From assembly GCA_963790325.1 (NCBI GenBank), contig CAWBNY010000003.1, positions 1,572,637 to 1,636,636 on the forward strand: a stretch of 64,000 bases of DNA. Direction: 5' to 3'. Under the pieces are notes generated by a model. It saw only the letters and a list, made by a program, of their open reading frames with translations, was not told the origin of the DNA and searched no databases. The stretch is from JAXDMK01 sp963790325 (GTDB lineage Bacteria; Actinomycetota; Acidimicrobiia; Acidimicrobiales; AC-14). Shown here one piece after another: positions 32,161 through 40,905 of the stretch. How positions within the stretch are numbered: position 1 is the stretch's first letter; each line of letters opens with the position of its first letter. A program made the position numbers and the translations under genes.

Positions 32161-33300
32161 ATGGAGAGCGACAGCTCCCTCGTCCGCGCCGTCCAGATGG
32201 GCGACCTCGAGGCCTACAGCGAGTTGTTCCGCCGTCATCACCCCGACGTGCAGCGGGCGTGCGCCCGGCGCATGGCCTGCCCCCTGGAGGCGGAGGAGAT
32301 CGCCCAGAGCGCCTTCGTCCGCGCCCTCGAGCGCATAGAGCAGTGCAAGGGTGAGCGCCAGTTCGGCGGATGGGTGCAGATCATCGCCCGCCACATGTGC
32401 GTCGACGCCCTGCGGGCCCGGTCCCGGGTGGTGCCCACCGAGCGGCCCCTGTCGGAGAACCACTCCGACGGGGCCGAGCCCGACGACCCGCTCCTCGACC
32501 GGGAGCGCACCATGCAGGTCCGGCGGGCGCTCGACAGCCTCCCGCCCCGGCAGCGCCAGGCGGTGGAGGCCCGGGCCGAGGGCACCGGGCCCAGCGAGAT
32601 CGCCGACGACCTGGGCCTGACGGTGGGCGCGGTCGACTCCCTCATCCTGCGAGGCCGGCGGCGGCTGGCCGTCGCCTACCACCGGGTGGCGGGCGAGGGC
32701 GGCACCACCGCCACCGCCACGTCCGCCACCGCCGCGGCGTCGCTCCTGGCCGTCCTCTCCCTGGGTTCGGCCCGCTTCCTGGGCGGGGTGGCGGCGGCCG
32801 CCGAGGCCGGACGCGATCTCCTGGCGCCGGTGGCCAGCACCGTGGCGGGCGCGGTCATGGCCGTCGCCGTCGCCATCGGCGCCGCCTCGCCAACCGCGCC
32901 GTCGGGACCCGCTCCCGTCGCTGCGACCCGGCCTCCGGCCGTCGTCGCTGGCGTCCCCGCAGCCACGCCCGGCTCCGAGGGACCGGGCGTGCCGACCAGC
33001 CTGCCCGGCGCCGCCGCCTCCGTCCCGGCGACCGGCGCCGCGGCCCCTGTCGCGGTCGTCACCCCCACGCCGGCGGCGCCGGCGACGGCGACGGTCCCAG
33101 CTCTCCCCGTTCCGGCTGCGGTCACCACCAGCTCCGACCTCCCCGGCCCGGCGGCCCTCGGGACGGTGGCCGCGCCCGTCGCGGTCCCGGCCGCCGAGGT
33201 GGTCGAGACCGCGGCCCCGGTGGTCGACGACGTCGTCGGCGCGGTGGGCGACACCGCCGACAACGCCGTCGACGCCGTAACCGGGCTCCTCCCGAAGTAG
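32161..33300 (+). CDS. ECF sigma factor with membrane-like and Ala/Pro-rich C-terminal extension
   Basis: 379 residues from ATG 32161 (AGGAGAG just upstream); a long in-frame extension back to 32071 lacks a ribosome site. Sigma region 2: DLEAYSELFRRHHPDVQRAC and GERQFGGWVQIIARHMCVDA. Region 4: LDSLPPRQRQAVEARAEGTG, then SEIADDLGLTVGAVDSLILR. After about residue 180 come two hydrophobic segments (about 188-213 and 225-243), then 130 residues of Ala, Pro, Val and Thr ending in VVGAVGDTADNAVDAVTGLL. ECF factors normally end at region 4 (about 190 residues), so the second half is an added module, perhaps membrane-tethering. Lies between purL and purF. Confidence 0.82.
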   Translation: MESDSSLVRAVQMGDLEAYSELFRRHHPDVQRACARRMACPLEAEEIAQSAFVRALERIEQCKGERQFGGWVQIIARHMCVDALRARSRVVPTERPLSENHSDGAEPDDPLLDRERTMQVRRALDSLPPRQRQAVEARAEGTGPSEIADDLGLTVGAVDSLILRGRRRLAVAYHRVAGEGGTTATATSATAAASLLAVLSLGSARFLGGVAAAAEAGRDLLAPVASTVAGAVMAVAVAIGAASPTAPSGPAPVAATRPPAVVAGVPAATPGSEGPGVPTSLPGAAASVPATGAAAPVAVVTPTPAAPATATVPALPVPAAVTTSSDLPGPAALGTVAAPVAVPAAEVVETAAPVVDDVVGAVGDTADNAVDAVTGLLPK

Positions 33301-33326
33301 GTCCGATCGCCGCGCGAAGATGGGAT

Positions 33327-34838
33327 GTGCAGCAAGACGGGCAGCCGGCCTCCGAAAGCTGTGACGTCGACCAGCCCAAAGAGGCGTGTGGCGTCTTCGG
33401 GATCTACGCCCCCGGCCATGTCGTCGCCCAGCTGACCTACCTCGGCCTCTACGCCCTCCAGCACCGGGGCCAGGAGTCGGCCGGCATGGCCGTCAGCGAC
33501 GGCGACACCATCACCGTCGTCAAGGACATGGGTCTGGTCGCCCACGCCTTCGACGAGCGCAAGCTCGCCCCCCTGCAGGGACACCTGGCCATCGGCCACG
33601 TCCGCTACTCCACCACCGGGTCGAGCACGTGGGGCAACGCCCAGCCCTGCTACCGCAACGTCGGCGACGCCGGCATCGCCCTCGGCCACAACGGCAACCT
33701 GGTCGGCACCGAGAAGCTGGCGGCCGAGGCGGGCGTGCTGCCCGGCACCGTCGGCAACGACAGCGACCTGGTGGCGGAGCTGATCAACGTGGCCATGTGC
33801 GGGGCCAAGGTGGTCCGCAGCGACGGCCGCGATCTCGAACGGGCCCTCCTCGACGTCCTCCCCCAGCTCCAGGGCGCGTTCTCCCTGGTCCTGATGGACG
33901 ACTCCCACGTGATCGGGGTCCGCGACCCCAACGGCTTCCGGCCGCTGTGCCTGGGTCGGCTCGACAACGGATGGGTGCTGGCGTCGGAGACGCCGGCCCT
34001 CGACATCGTGGGTGCCCACTTCGTCCGCGAGCTCGACCCGGGGGAGATGGTCGTCATCGACGCTTCCGGCACCCGTTCCCTGTGGCCCTTCGCCCCCGAG
34101 CGCATCGACCCCAAGCTGTGCCTGTTCGAGTTCGTCTACTTCGCCCGCCCCGACAGCCGCCTCTACGGCCAGACGGTGCACACCGCCCGCCAGCGGATGG
34201 GCGAGCACCTGGCCGTCCAGGCGCCCCTCCCACCCGACGACCACGTCCCTGCCCGGGAGGCGATGGTCATGCCCGTCCCCGAGTCGGGCATCCCCGCGGC
34301 CGAGGGCTATGCCCGCCGCAGCGGGATCCCCTTCGGCCACGGCCTGGTGCGCAACCGCTACGTCGGCCGCACCTTCATCGCCCCCGCCCAGGCCCAGCGC
34401 AGTGCCAACGTCCGGGTCAAGCTCAACCCGATCAAGGAGAACATCGAGGGCAAGCGGCTGGTGGTGGTGGAGGACTCCATCGTCCGGGGCACCACCATGC
34501 GGGCCCTGGTGGCCATGCTGCGGGAGGCGGGGGCGGCCGAGGTCCACCTGCGCATCTCGTCCCCGCCCTACCGGTGGCCCTGCCATTTCGGGATGGACAC
34601 CGGCACCCGCTCCGAGTTGCTGGCGGCCGACCTCACCGTTCCCCAGGTGCGCGACTACCTCGGCTGCGACACCCTCGCCTACCTGGAGCTCGACGCCCTC
34701 CTGTCCGCCACCGGGTCGCCCCGGTCGGGGTTCTGCACCGCCTGCCTCACCGGCGTGTACCCGGTGGAGGTGCCCGGGATGGCGACCACGGGCACGGAGG
34801 AGCTGCCCGACGCCGACCTCGTCGGTCCCCGTGGCTGA
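33327..34838 (+). CDS. purF: amidophosphoribosyltransferase
   Basis: 503 residues. First step of purine synthesis (PRPP and Gln to phosphoribosylamine). GTG 33327 puts the nucleophile Cys at residue 21 (CGVFGIYAPGH), so a 20-residue propeptide would be removed. Glutaminase blocks: LQHRGQESAGM, GHVRYSTTGSSTWGNAQP, GHNGNLVG. PRPP loop VVVEDSIVRGTTMRAL near 390. Cysteines in WPCHFGMD, LGCDTLAY and FCTACLTG, plus one in the KLCLFEFVYFARPDS block, fit the 4Fe-4S ligands of the Bacillus-type enzyme. The stop lies inside the purM start region (8-nt overlap). Confidence 0.96.
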   Translation: MQQDGQPASESCDVDQPKEACGVFGIYAPGHVVAQLTYLGLYALQHRGQESAGMAVSDGDTITVVKDMGLVAHAFDERKLAPLQGHLAIGHVRYSTTGSSTWGNAQPCYRNVGDAGIALGHNGNLVGTEKLAAEAGVLPGTVGNDSDLVAELINVAMCGAKVVRSDGRDLERALLDVLPQLQGAFSLVLMDDSHVIGVRDPNGFRPLCLGRLDNGWVLASETPALDIVGAHFVRELDPGEMVVIDASGTRSLWPFAPERIDPKLCLFEFVYFARPDSRLYGQTVHTARQRMGEHLAVQAPLPPDDHVPAREAMVMPVPESGIPAAEGYARRSGIPFGHGLVRNRYVGRTFIAPAQAQRSANVRVKLNPIKENIEGKRLVVVEDSIVRGTTMRALVAMLREAGAAEVHLRISSPPYRWPCHFGMDTGTRSELLAADLTVPQVRDYLGCDTLAYLELDALLSATGSPRSGFCTACLTGVYPVEVPGMATTGTEELPDADLVGPRG

Positions 34839-36069
34839 CGGAGCCCGCCGGCCCGACCAGGCTCCGAGTCCCCGGCCGTCGCGGCGCAAGCGGTCGGCCA
34901 AGGCCAACCCCGCCGCCGGCGGCAGCCGGGGGGCGATGCCCGACCGGCCGCCCGGCAACCGGCCCCCCGCCCCGGCTTCGGCGCCGGCGCGGGCGCGACC
35001 GCCCACGCCCCCGTCGCCGCTGGCGCCCCCGCCGGCTTCGTCGGCCACCTACGCCGCGGCCGGGGTCGACATCTCCGCCGGCGAGGCGGCGGTCGAGCGG
35101 ATCAAGCGCAAGGTCCGTTCGACGTTCCGGCCCGAGGTGATCAGCGACATCGGCGGCTTCGGGGGCCTGTTCGCCTTCGACACCAAGCGCTACCGCGACC
35201 CGGTGCTCGTCTCGTCCACCGACAGCGTGGGCACCAAGGCCATGGTCGCCCGCCAGGCCGGGCGCCTCGACACCATCGGGATCGACCTGGTGGCCATGGT
35301 GGTCGACGACATCGCCGCCCAGGGGGCCGAGCCCCTCTTCTTCCTCGACTGCATCTCCGTCGGACGGCTGCGGCCGGCCGACATGGAGACGCTGGTGGGG
35401 GGCGTCGTCAACGGGTGCCGGCAGGCGGGCTGCTCCCTGGTCGGCGGCGAGATGGCCGAGGTCCCGGGGATGCTGGAGGATGGCGCCTTCGACCTGGTCG
35501 GCTTCGGCGTGGGCGTGGTCGAGCGGTCCCGGCTCGTCACCGGCGACGACGTCCAGCCCGGCGATCGCATCGTCGGCCTCCCCTCACCCGGCCTGCGCAG
35601 CAACGGGTACTCGCTGGCCCGCCGGGTCCTGTTCGACCAGGCCGGCCTCACCCTCGGCAGCCCGGCCTGGCCCGACGCCGCCCACACCCTGGCCGACGAG
35701 CTCCTGCGGCCGTCGGTGATCTACACCCCGGCCATCGTCGACCTGTGCCGGCGGGTCACGGTGCGGGCCCTGGCCCACATCACCGGAGGCGGGCTGCCGG
35801 GCAACATCCCCCGGGTGCTCCCCGACAACGTCGACGCCGTGATCCACCGGGGCACGTGGGACGTGCCCGAGATCTTCTACCAGCTGCGGGAGCTGGGACC
35901 CGTGTCCACCGAGGAGATGACGGCCGTGTTCAACCTGGGCATCGGGATGGTGGCGGTGGTGGCCCCCGACGAGGTCGCCCAGACGCTCTCCGTCCTCGCC
36001 ACCCACGGCCTGGCCCCGGTGGTGATCGGCGAGATCGTCCCCGGCGACCGCCAGGTGCAGTTCGCCTGA
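34831..36069 (+). CDS. purM: AIR synthetase (PurM) with Pro/Ala-rich N-terminal extension
   Basis: 412 residues from GTG 34831. Closes FGAM to AIR with ATP. The conserved enzyme starts near residue 72 (YAAAGVDISAGEAAVERIK) and shows DIGGFGGLFAFD, VSSTDSVGTKAMVA, GIDLVAMVVDDIAAQGAEPL, CSLVGGEMAEVPGML, GLPSPGLRSNGYSL and HITGGGLPGNIPRVL. The preceding 70 residues are Pro, Ala, Arg and Ser with no fold. ATG at 34936 is an alternative start that would still leave some of this region. It is translationally coupled to purF. The following intergenic region contains several hairpins. Confidence 0.95.
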   Translation: MADGARRPDQAPSPRPSRRKRSAKANPAAGGSRGAMPDRPPGNRPPAPASAPARARPPTPPSPLAPPPASSATYAAAGVDISAGEAAVERIKRKVRSTFRPEVISDIGGFGGLFAFDTKRYRDPVLVSSTDSVGTKAMVARQAGRLDTIGIDLVAMVVDDIAAQGAEPLFFLDCISVGRLRPADMETLVGGVVNGCRQAGCSLVGGEMAEVPGMLEDGAFDLVGFGVGVVERSRLVTGDDVQPGDRIVGLPSPGLRSNGYSLARRVLFDQAGLTLGSPAWPDAAHTLADELLRPSVIYTPAIVDLCRRVTVRALAHITGGGLPGNIPRVLPDNVDAVIHRGTWDVPEIFYQLRELGPVSTEEMTAVFNLGIGMVAVVAPDEVAQTLSVLATHGLAPVVIGEIVPGDRQVQFA

Positions 36070-36096
36070 GCGGAGCTCAGCCGGCGGTTCGACTCC

Positions 36097-36224
36097 CCGG
36101 AGCGCTCCGGGTGGCCCCGGTAGCCACCGGGACACGTTCCGGAACGATGGGGAAACCTACCGGGCGACCACAACCGGGTCGCCGTTACGTCCCGGAGCGG
36201 GCCTTCCCCGCGGAGGCCCGCTCC
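36097..36224. terminator. cluster of palindromes between convergent purM and oxo-acid dehydrogenase genes
   Basis: Four stem-forming sequences in 130 nt: the palindrome CCGGAGCGCTCCGG (36097-36110); GGTGGC/GCCACC arms (36110-36128); the palindrome CGTTCCGGAACG (36135-36146); and GGAGCGGGCC/GGCCCGCTCC arms with an 11-nt loop (36194-36224). No T-tracts follow. Convergent context makes bidirectional termination the simplest reading. Confidence 0.55.
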
Positions 36225-36289
36225 GTCCGAGGGTGCCGGCTGACCATGCCCCGTGCCCGGGGCCCACGACCGTTGTGTGGTGGCCGAGG

Positions 36290-38386
36290 TCAGTGCTCGA
36301 TGAGGCTGCGGGCGGCGTCCTTGATGGCGCCGACGCCGATCGTCAGCGCCGCCTCCAGGGTCACCTCGTAGGGCATGGCCGGGACGTCGGGCATGGCCAG
36401 CCGGCGCACCGGCGCGTCGAGGTCGTAGAACGCCTCCTGGGCCACCATGGCGGCGACCTCGGCGCCCACGCCGTAGGTGACGTTGTCCTCGTGGACGACG
36501 AGCAGCCGGCCGGTGCGGGACACCGACCCCAGCACGGTGTCGCGGTCCAACGGCGAGATGGTGCGCAGGTCGACGACCTCGACCGAGTAGCCCTCCTCGT
36601 CCAGCGCCTCGGCCGCCTCCAGCGAGAGGTGGCGGTGCAACCCGTAGGTCACCAGGGTGAGGTCCTCCCCCGGGCGGGCCACGTCGGCCAGGCCGATGGG
36701 CACCCGCCACTCGCCCCCCGGCACCAGCCCCGAGATGCGCCGGTAGGTCTTCTTGTGCTCCAGGAACAGGACCGGGTCGGGGTCCTCGATCGCCTCCCGC
36801 AGCAGCCCGGCCACGTCGGCCGGTGTCGACGGGCACACCACCTTGAGCCCGGCCACGTGGGCGAAGAAGGCCTCGATGGACTGGGAGTGGTACGGCCCCC
36901 GGTGCCCGCCGCCACCCCACGGCGCCCGCACCACCAGGGGGACGTGGAAGTCGCCGTTGGACCGGTAGTGGATCTTGGCCGCCTCGCTCACCAGCTGGTC
37001 GAAGGCGGCGTGGACGAAGTCGGCGAACTGGATCTCGACCACCGGCCGCAGCCCGGCCAGGGCCAGGCCGATCCCGATGCCCACGATCGACGACTCGGCC
37101 AGGGGCGTGTCGATCACCCGTTTGGGGCCGAAGGCGTCGTAGATCCCGTCGGTGGCCCGGAACACGCCGCCCAGCACGCCCACGTCCTCGCCCAGCAGGA
37201 CGACCCGCTCGTCCTCGGCCATCAGGTCGTGCAGCGTCTGGCGGACGGTGTCGAGGACCGTGCGCTCGACCCCCGTGGCCTGCCGCAGGGGAGCGGCGGG
37301 GGGCCGGGCCGGCGCCTCGTCGAGCTCGGGGGGGATCCCCGGAGTCCGGCGCAGGGGCTTGGCGTAGACCCGGCGGAAGGCGGTCTCGGCCGCCGGGGGG
37401 GCCGCCGCCTCCGCCCGCCGGGCCGCCTCGTCGATCTCCGCCCGCACCTCGATCTCCAGGTTCTCGGCGCCCTCCGCCGTCAGCAGCCCCCGGCCCACGA
37501 GGTACCGCCGCAGGCGGGGCAGGGGGTCACGCTGGCGCCACTCCTGCACCTCCTCCGGGCTGCGGTAGCGGCGGTCGTCGTCGTCGGACGTGTGCGGCAT
37601 GAGCCGGTAGGTCTTGCACTCGACCAGCGTCGGACCGCCGCCCGACCGGGCCCGGGCCATCGCCTCCCGCACGGCCCCGTAGACCTCGAGGGTGTCGTTG
37701 CCGTCGACGATCACCCCCGGCATGCCGTAGGAGGCGGCCCGGGTGGCCACGTCGGGGACGGCGGACTGCAGGGCCATCGTCACCGAGATGGCGTACTGGT
37801 TGTTCTCGCAGACGAAGACCACCGGCAGCCGGTGGATCCCCGCGTAGTTCAACCCCTCGTGGAAGTCGCCCTTCGACGACGCAGCCTCGCCGAACCAGCA
37901 GACGGTGACCCGGTCGTCGCCCCGGATGACGGACGCCTGGGCCAGACCGGCGGCGTGGGGCATCTGGGTCGCGATCGGCGACGAGCCGGTGATGATGTTC
38001 AGCCTCCGGCAGCCCCAGTGGTTGGGCATCTGCCGGCCCCCGGAGTTGGGGTCGTCGGCCCGGGCCAGGACGGCCAGGAACACCTCGTAGGGCGTCATCC
38101 CCAGGGTCAGGACGACGCCGAAGTCCCGGTAGTACGGAAGGGCGATGTCGTAGCCGGCCCGCACCGCCCACGCCGAGCCCACCTGGGCCCCCTCCTGGCC
38201 CTGGCCGCTGATGACGAACCGGGCCCGGCCCTGGCGGTTGAGGTTCCACATGCGCTGGTCGAGGGTGCGGGCCAACAGTGCCCGGCGGTACATGGCGACC
38301 ACGTCGTCGCCGGACAGGCCCAGCTCGGTGTGCCGATCGGGCACCGGGTTGCGGGCGGCGAGCTCCTCGTCGAAGACCTTGGCCAT
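36290..38386 (-). CDS. fused E1 alpha-beta 2-oxoacid dehydrogenase (branched-chain type)
   Basis: 698 residues combining both E1 subunits. Alpha part (1-340): NRQGRARFVISGQGQEGAQV, ALPYYRDFGVVL, the thiamine-diphosphate motif starting WFGEAASSKGDFHEGLNYA and ending CENNQYAIS, and RLMPHTSDDDDRRYRSPEE. Beta part (from about 370): VLLGEDVGVLGGVFRATDG, DTPLAESSIVGIGIGLAL, EIQFADFVHAAFDQLV and APWGGGGHRGPYHSQS. GEA in the thiamine motif and the HTSDDD block resemble branched-chain rather than pyruvate E1. It decarboxylates branched 2-oxoacids, passing the acyl group to an E2 not in the window. Lies 15 nt after the leucine/valine dehydrogenase stop. Confidence 0.9.
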   Translation of the reverse strand: MAKVFDEELAARNPVPDRHTELGLSGDDVVAMYRRALLARTLDQRMWNLNRQGRARFVISGQGQEGAQVGSAWAVRAGYDIALPYYRDFGVVLTLGMTPYEVFLAVLARADDPNSGGRQMPNHWGCRRLNIITGSSPIATQMPHAAGLAQASVIRGDDRVTVCWFGEAASSKGDFHEGLNYAGIHRLPVVFVCENNQYAISVTMALQSAVPDVATRAASYGMPGVIVDGNDTLEVYGAVREAMARARSGGGPTLVECKTYRLMPHTSDDDDRRYRSPEEVQEWRQRDPLPRLRRYLVGRGLLTAEGAENLEIEVRAEIDEAARRAEAAAPPAAETAFRRVYAKPLRRTPGIPPELDEAPARPPAAPLRQATGVERTVLDTVRQTLHDLMAEDERVVLLGEDVGVLGGVFRATDGIYDAFGPKRVIDTPLAESSIVGIGIGLALAGLRPVVEIQFADFVHAAFDQLVSEAAKIHYRSNGDFHVPLVVRAPWGGGGHRGPYHSQSIEAFFAHVAGLKVVCPSTPADVAGLLREAIEDPDPVLFLEHKKTYRRISGLVPGGEWRVPIGLADVARPGEDLTLVTYGLHRHLSLEAAEALDEEGYSVEVVDLRTISPLDRDTVLGSVSRTGRLLVVHEDNVTYGVGAEVAAMVAQEAFYDLDAPVRRLAMPDVPAMPYEVTLEAALTIGVGAIKDAARSLIEH

Positions 38387-38401
38387 CTGGGACGCCTTCC
38401 G

Positions 38402-39478
38402 CTACCCGAAAGTCCGGATCTCGTGGACGTGCCGGAGGCTCCCGATTCGGCCCTCGGCGAGACGGTCGGCGGCGGTGCCGGTGGGGATCCCCTCGGCTGC
38501 GGCGGTGTCGAGGACCGACCCCACGGTGTCGAAGATGCGCCGGACCTGCTCGTAGGCACGCCCGGGGTGGTAGCCCCGGTGGGAAAGCTCGCCCGCGATG
38601 TTGATCACGCCGCCGGCGTTCACCACGTAGTCGGGTGCGTAGACGATGCCCAGGCGGTGGAGCAGCTCGTCGCCCTCGGGGGTGGCGAGCTGGTTGTTGG
38701 CGCACCCGACCACGGCCGCACACCGCAGCTCGGGGATCGTGATCGCGTTGAGCGACCCGCCCAGGGCGCACGGGGCGTAGATGTCGGCGTCGATGGCATG
38801 GACCTTCTCGACCTCCACCGCCTGGACGTCGTAATGGTCCACCACTCGCTGGACGGCCTCCTCGTCCACGTCGGCCACCGTGACCTGGGCCCGCTCCTCG
38901 ACCAGGTGGCGGACGAGGTTGACCCCGACCTTGCCCACCCCGGCCACGGCCACGTGGGCGTCGGCCAGGGTCGTCTGGCCCCACAGCCGCCGGGCGACCG
39001 CCTTCATGGCCCACAGGACCCCGTAGGCGGTGGCGGCCGACGGGTCGCCCGACCCGCCCAGCTCCTGGCTCACGCCGGTGACGAAGCGGGTCTCCCGGCG
39101 GATCGTGTCCATGTCGGCCTGGGTGGTGCCCACGTCCTCGGCGGTGATGTACCGGCCGCCCAGCGAGTCGACGAACCGGGCGTAGGTCCGCAGGAGGGCC
39201 TCCGACTTGTCGGTGTCGGGGTCGCCGAGGATCACCGCCTTGCCGCCCCCCAGATCGAGGCCGGCCGCGGCCGCCTTGTAGGTCATCCCCTTGGCCAGGC
39301 GCAGGACGTCCTCCAAACCCTCGTCCTCGCTGCGGTAGGGGTAGAAACGGGTGCCGCCCAGGGCGGGGCCGAGCGTGGTGGAGTGGATGGCAACGATCGC
39401 CCGGAGCCCGGTGGCGCGGTCGTGGCAGAACACCACCTGCTCGTAGTCGTCGACGGTCACTCGATCGAAGACGTTCAT
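38402..39478 (-). CDS. leucine/valine dehydrogenase
   Basis: 358 residues, Glu/Leu/Phe/Val dehydrogenase family. Catalytic Lys residues in GMTYKAAAAGLDLGGGKAVI (about 68-87), preceded by GPALGGTRFYPY. NAD-binding Rossmann motif VAGVGKVGVNLVRHLV near 180, then YAPCALGGSLNAITI and GCANNQLATPEGDELL. Deaminates branched-chain amino acids to 2-oxoacids using NAD. The product is the substrate of the fused E1 enzyme encoded 15 nt downstream, so the two form a catabolic operon. About 360 residues is the usual length for leucine dehydrogenases. ATG at 39478. Confidence 0.92.
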   Translation of the reverse strand: MNVFDRVTVDDYEQVVFCHDRATGLRAIVAIHSTTLGPALGGTRFYPYRSEDEGLEDVLRLAKGMTYKAAAAGLDLGGGKAVILGDPDTDKSEALLRTYARFVDSLGGRYITAEDVGTTQADMDTIRRETRFVTGVSQELGGSGDPSAATAYGVLWAMKAVARRLWGQTTLADAHVAVAGVGKVGVNLVRHLVEERAQVTVADVDEEAVQRVVDHYDVQAVEVEKVHAIDADIYAPCALGGSLNAITIPELRCAAVVGCANNQLATPEGDELLHRLGIVYAPDYVVNAGGVINIAGELSHRGYHPGRAYEQVRRIFDTVGSVLDTAAAEGIPTGTAADRLAEGRIGSLRHVHEIRTFG

Positions 39479-39521
39479 CGTCCCCGCGAGGCTAACGGGG
39501 ATCGGTCGGGACCGCCTCAGG

Positions 39522-39881
39522 TCATCTCACGACGAGGGTGGCCGTCTGATGGGACTCGTGGAGCTGGCAGTACACCTTGTAGGTGCCGGCCTTGGTGGCG
39601 GTGAACTGCACCTCGATCGGCTCCCCCGGCTTGACCTCCTCCTGCACCCCGTAGCCCTCGATGCTGAACCCGTGGATCTTGTCGGTGGTGTTCCCCACGT
39701 CGAGGGTGACCCGGTTGCGCTTGTCGACGGTGATGGTCGACGGGCTGAACCCGGCGGCCCCGTCGACCACGGCCGCGTCGACCGACTTGGTCACGTGCCG
39801 GGTGCCGCCACACCCCGACAGTCCGACCGCGGTGACGGCGGCCAAGGTGGTGGACAGGGCGACTCGGGCGGCACGTCTCAT
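39522..39881 (-). CDS. cupredoxin-domain lipoprotein
   Basis: 119 residues. Signal peptide RRAARVALSTTLAAVTAVGL with lipobox LSGC (Cys about 24). Cupredoxin domain: GFSPSTITVDKRNRVTLDVG, a first His in TDKIHGFSIEGY, then GTYKVYCQLHESHQTATLVV, giving the Cys-x2-His-x2-His copper ligands of a small blue-copper-like fold. Probably an extracytoplasmic electron carrier or copper binder. The ATG at 39881 was chosen because a signal peptide follows directly. The frame is open upstream into the Tn3 transposase remnant, which is fortuitous. The multicopper oxidase lipoprotein beyond the remnant may be its partner. Confidence 0.83.
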   Translation of the reverse strand: MRRAARVALSTTLAAVTAVGLSGCGGTRHVTKSVDAAVVDGAAGFSPSTITVDKRNRVTLDVGNTTDKIHGFSIEGYGVQEEVKPGEPIEVQFTATKAGTYKVYCQLHESHQTATLVVR

Positions 39882-39923
39882 GGCGCCGGACGATAGAAGA
39901 TCTGTGGGTATACGGGCGACTGC

Positions 39924-40011
39924 GAACTGGTGACGAAAACCGGGGGTCCTGGCCCCGGGATCCGTCACCGGTTGGGATCGTCCGACGAACCGGTGACGAA
40001 AATCGGGGTCC
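39924..40011. repeat. pair of 25/26-nt direct repeats with an inverted partial copy between
   Basis: Copy 1 at 39924-39949 and copy 2 at 39987-40011 share GGTGACGAAAA flanked by GAAC and CGGGGTCC, differing at two positions and one inserted G. Between them GTCACCGGTT (39964-39973) is an inverted version of the core. The right copy ends exactly where similarity to Tn3 transposase begins. Confidence 0.6.
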
Positions 40012-40757
40012 ACCCACCCGAGGCGGCCCCGGCGCAGGGCGGGCACGTCCTGGCGCACCATGGGCTCGAGGCCGACGTTGCACGCCTCGGCCACGAGCAC
40101 AGCGCAGATGCTGGTCACCAGGTCCTCGGCCCGCGAGCCCGCCTCGCTCACGTGGGTGAACTCCTCGGCGAAGCCCGTCCAGCGGGCCACCTCCAACACC
40201 ACCTCGGGCAGGTCGACTTTGGGCAGAAGGGCGCCGACGGCCCGACGTAGCTCCACGAGGCTGGCCGGCTCGTCGAGGCGGTCGAGGGGCGAGAGCTTGA
40301 GGCGCGCCTTGCCGTCCTCTCCAACGATCGTCACCGCGTCGTTATCGACGAGGCGGCGGCGGTTCGTCGGTAGGCGGCGCCAAGCTTGTCGGCCAGCCCG
40401 CCCGAGCTCGATACGGGCGTCGGGCGATCGACGCAGCGACCGGCACACGTCGTCCCGGGCCGCCTCCCACTCGGCGCCCGACAGGAGCTGGCGGCGTGGG
40501 TCGGCCCAGCGCCGGCTGCCTTCGACGAACACGTCCCGGCGGCGCAGCGCCTCTCGCAAGCGCTCCACCGCGCACAGCGTGTAGGCGCGGTGGTCGACGC
40601 GTCCGGGGTCGCGCTGGAGGATCCGCAGCCACGAGCCGGCGACCACACCGAGGGGAGCGTCGTCCCAGGAGGGTCGGGGGCGCTCGACGTCTTGGCGACG
40701 GAGGAACCCGAGCGCCCCGCTGTGGCGCCAGTCGAAGTTGGATTCCCACGTGGCCAT
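40012..40757 (-). pseudogene. Tn3-family transposase remnant
   Basis: About 249 codons of transposase-like sequence on the minus strand without its own ends. Recognisable pieces: SNFDWRHSGALGFLRRQDVE, the helical VERLREALRRRDVFVEGSRR, LLPKVDLPEVVLEVARWTGF and EDLVTSICAVLVAEACNVGL, followed by RQDVPALRRGRLGWVD, a block typical of Tn3 transposases just before the DDE region. A whole enzyme has about 1000 residues; both N- and C-terminal parts including the catalytic triad are gone. The frame is open through to 40844 upstream and into the cupredoxin gene downstream, which is coincidental. No terminal inverted repeats are visible. A decayed insertion. Confidence 0.8.
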
Positions 40758-40905
40758 CCAGGAGAAGCGATACCCGCGACTGGCATCCCAATGGCCAACG
40801 CACTCAGCGGGCCAAGACCGAACCCACCGGCCTTGGGGTCCCACTCTCTGCTCTTCAGGGTCCCAATCGTCACCCCTGTCCCGCCTGGACCGGGACGGGC
40901 GGCGG

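Noticed and set aside
36088..36110. GGTTCGACTCC after purM resembling the T-loop of a tRNA or tmRNA
   Set aside because: The flanking bases do not form a T-stem (two of five pairs fail), no anticodon arm or CCA is present, and the bases are better explained by the adjacent palindrome.
39522..40844. A single 440-aa gene joining transposase and cupredoxin
   Set aside because: The cupredoxin has its own signal peptide and start at 39881; the upstream part is a truncated Tn3 transposase and the continuity passes through a repeat, so fusion is accidental.
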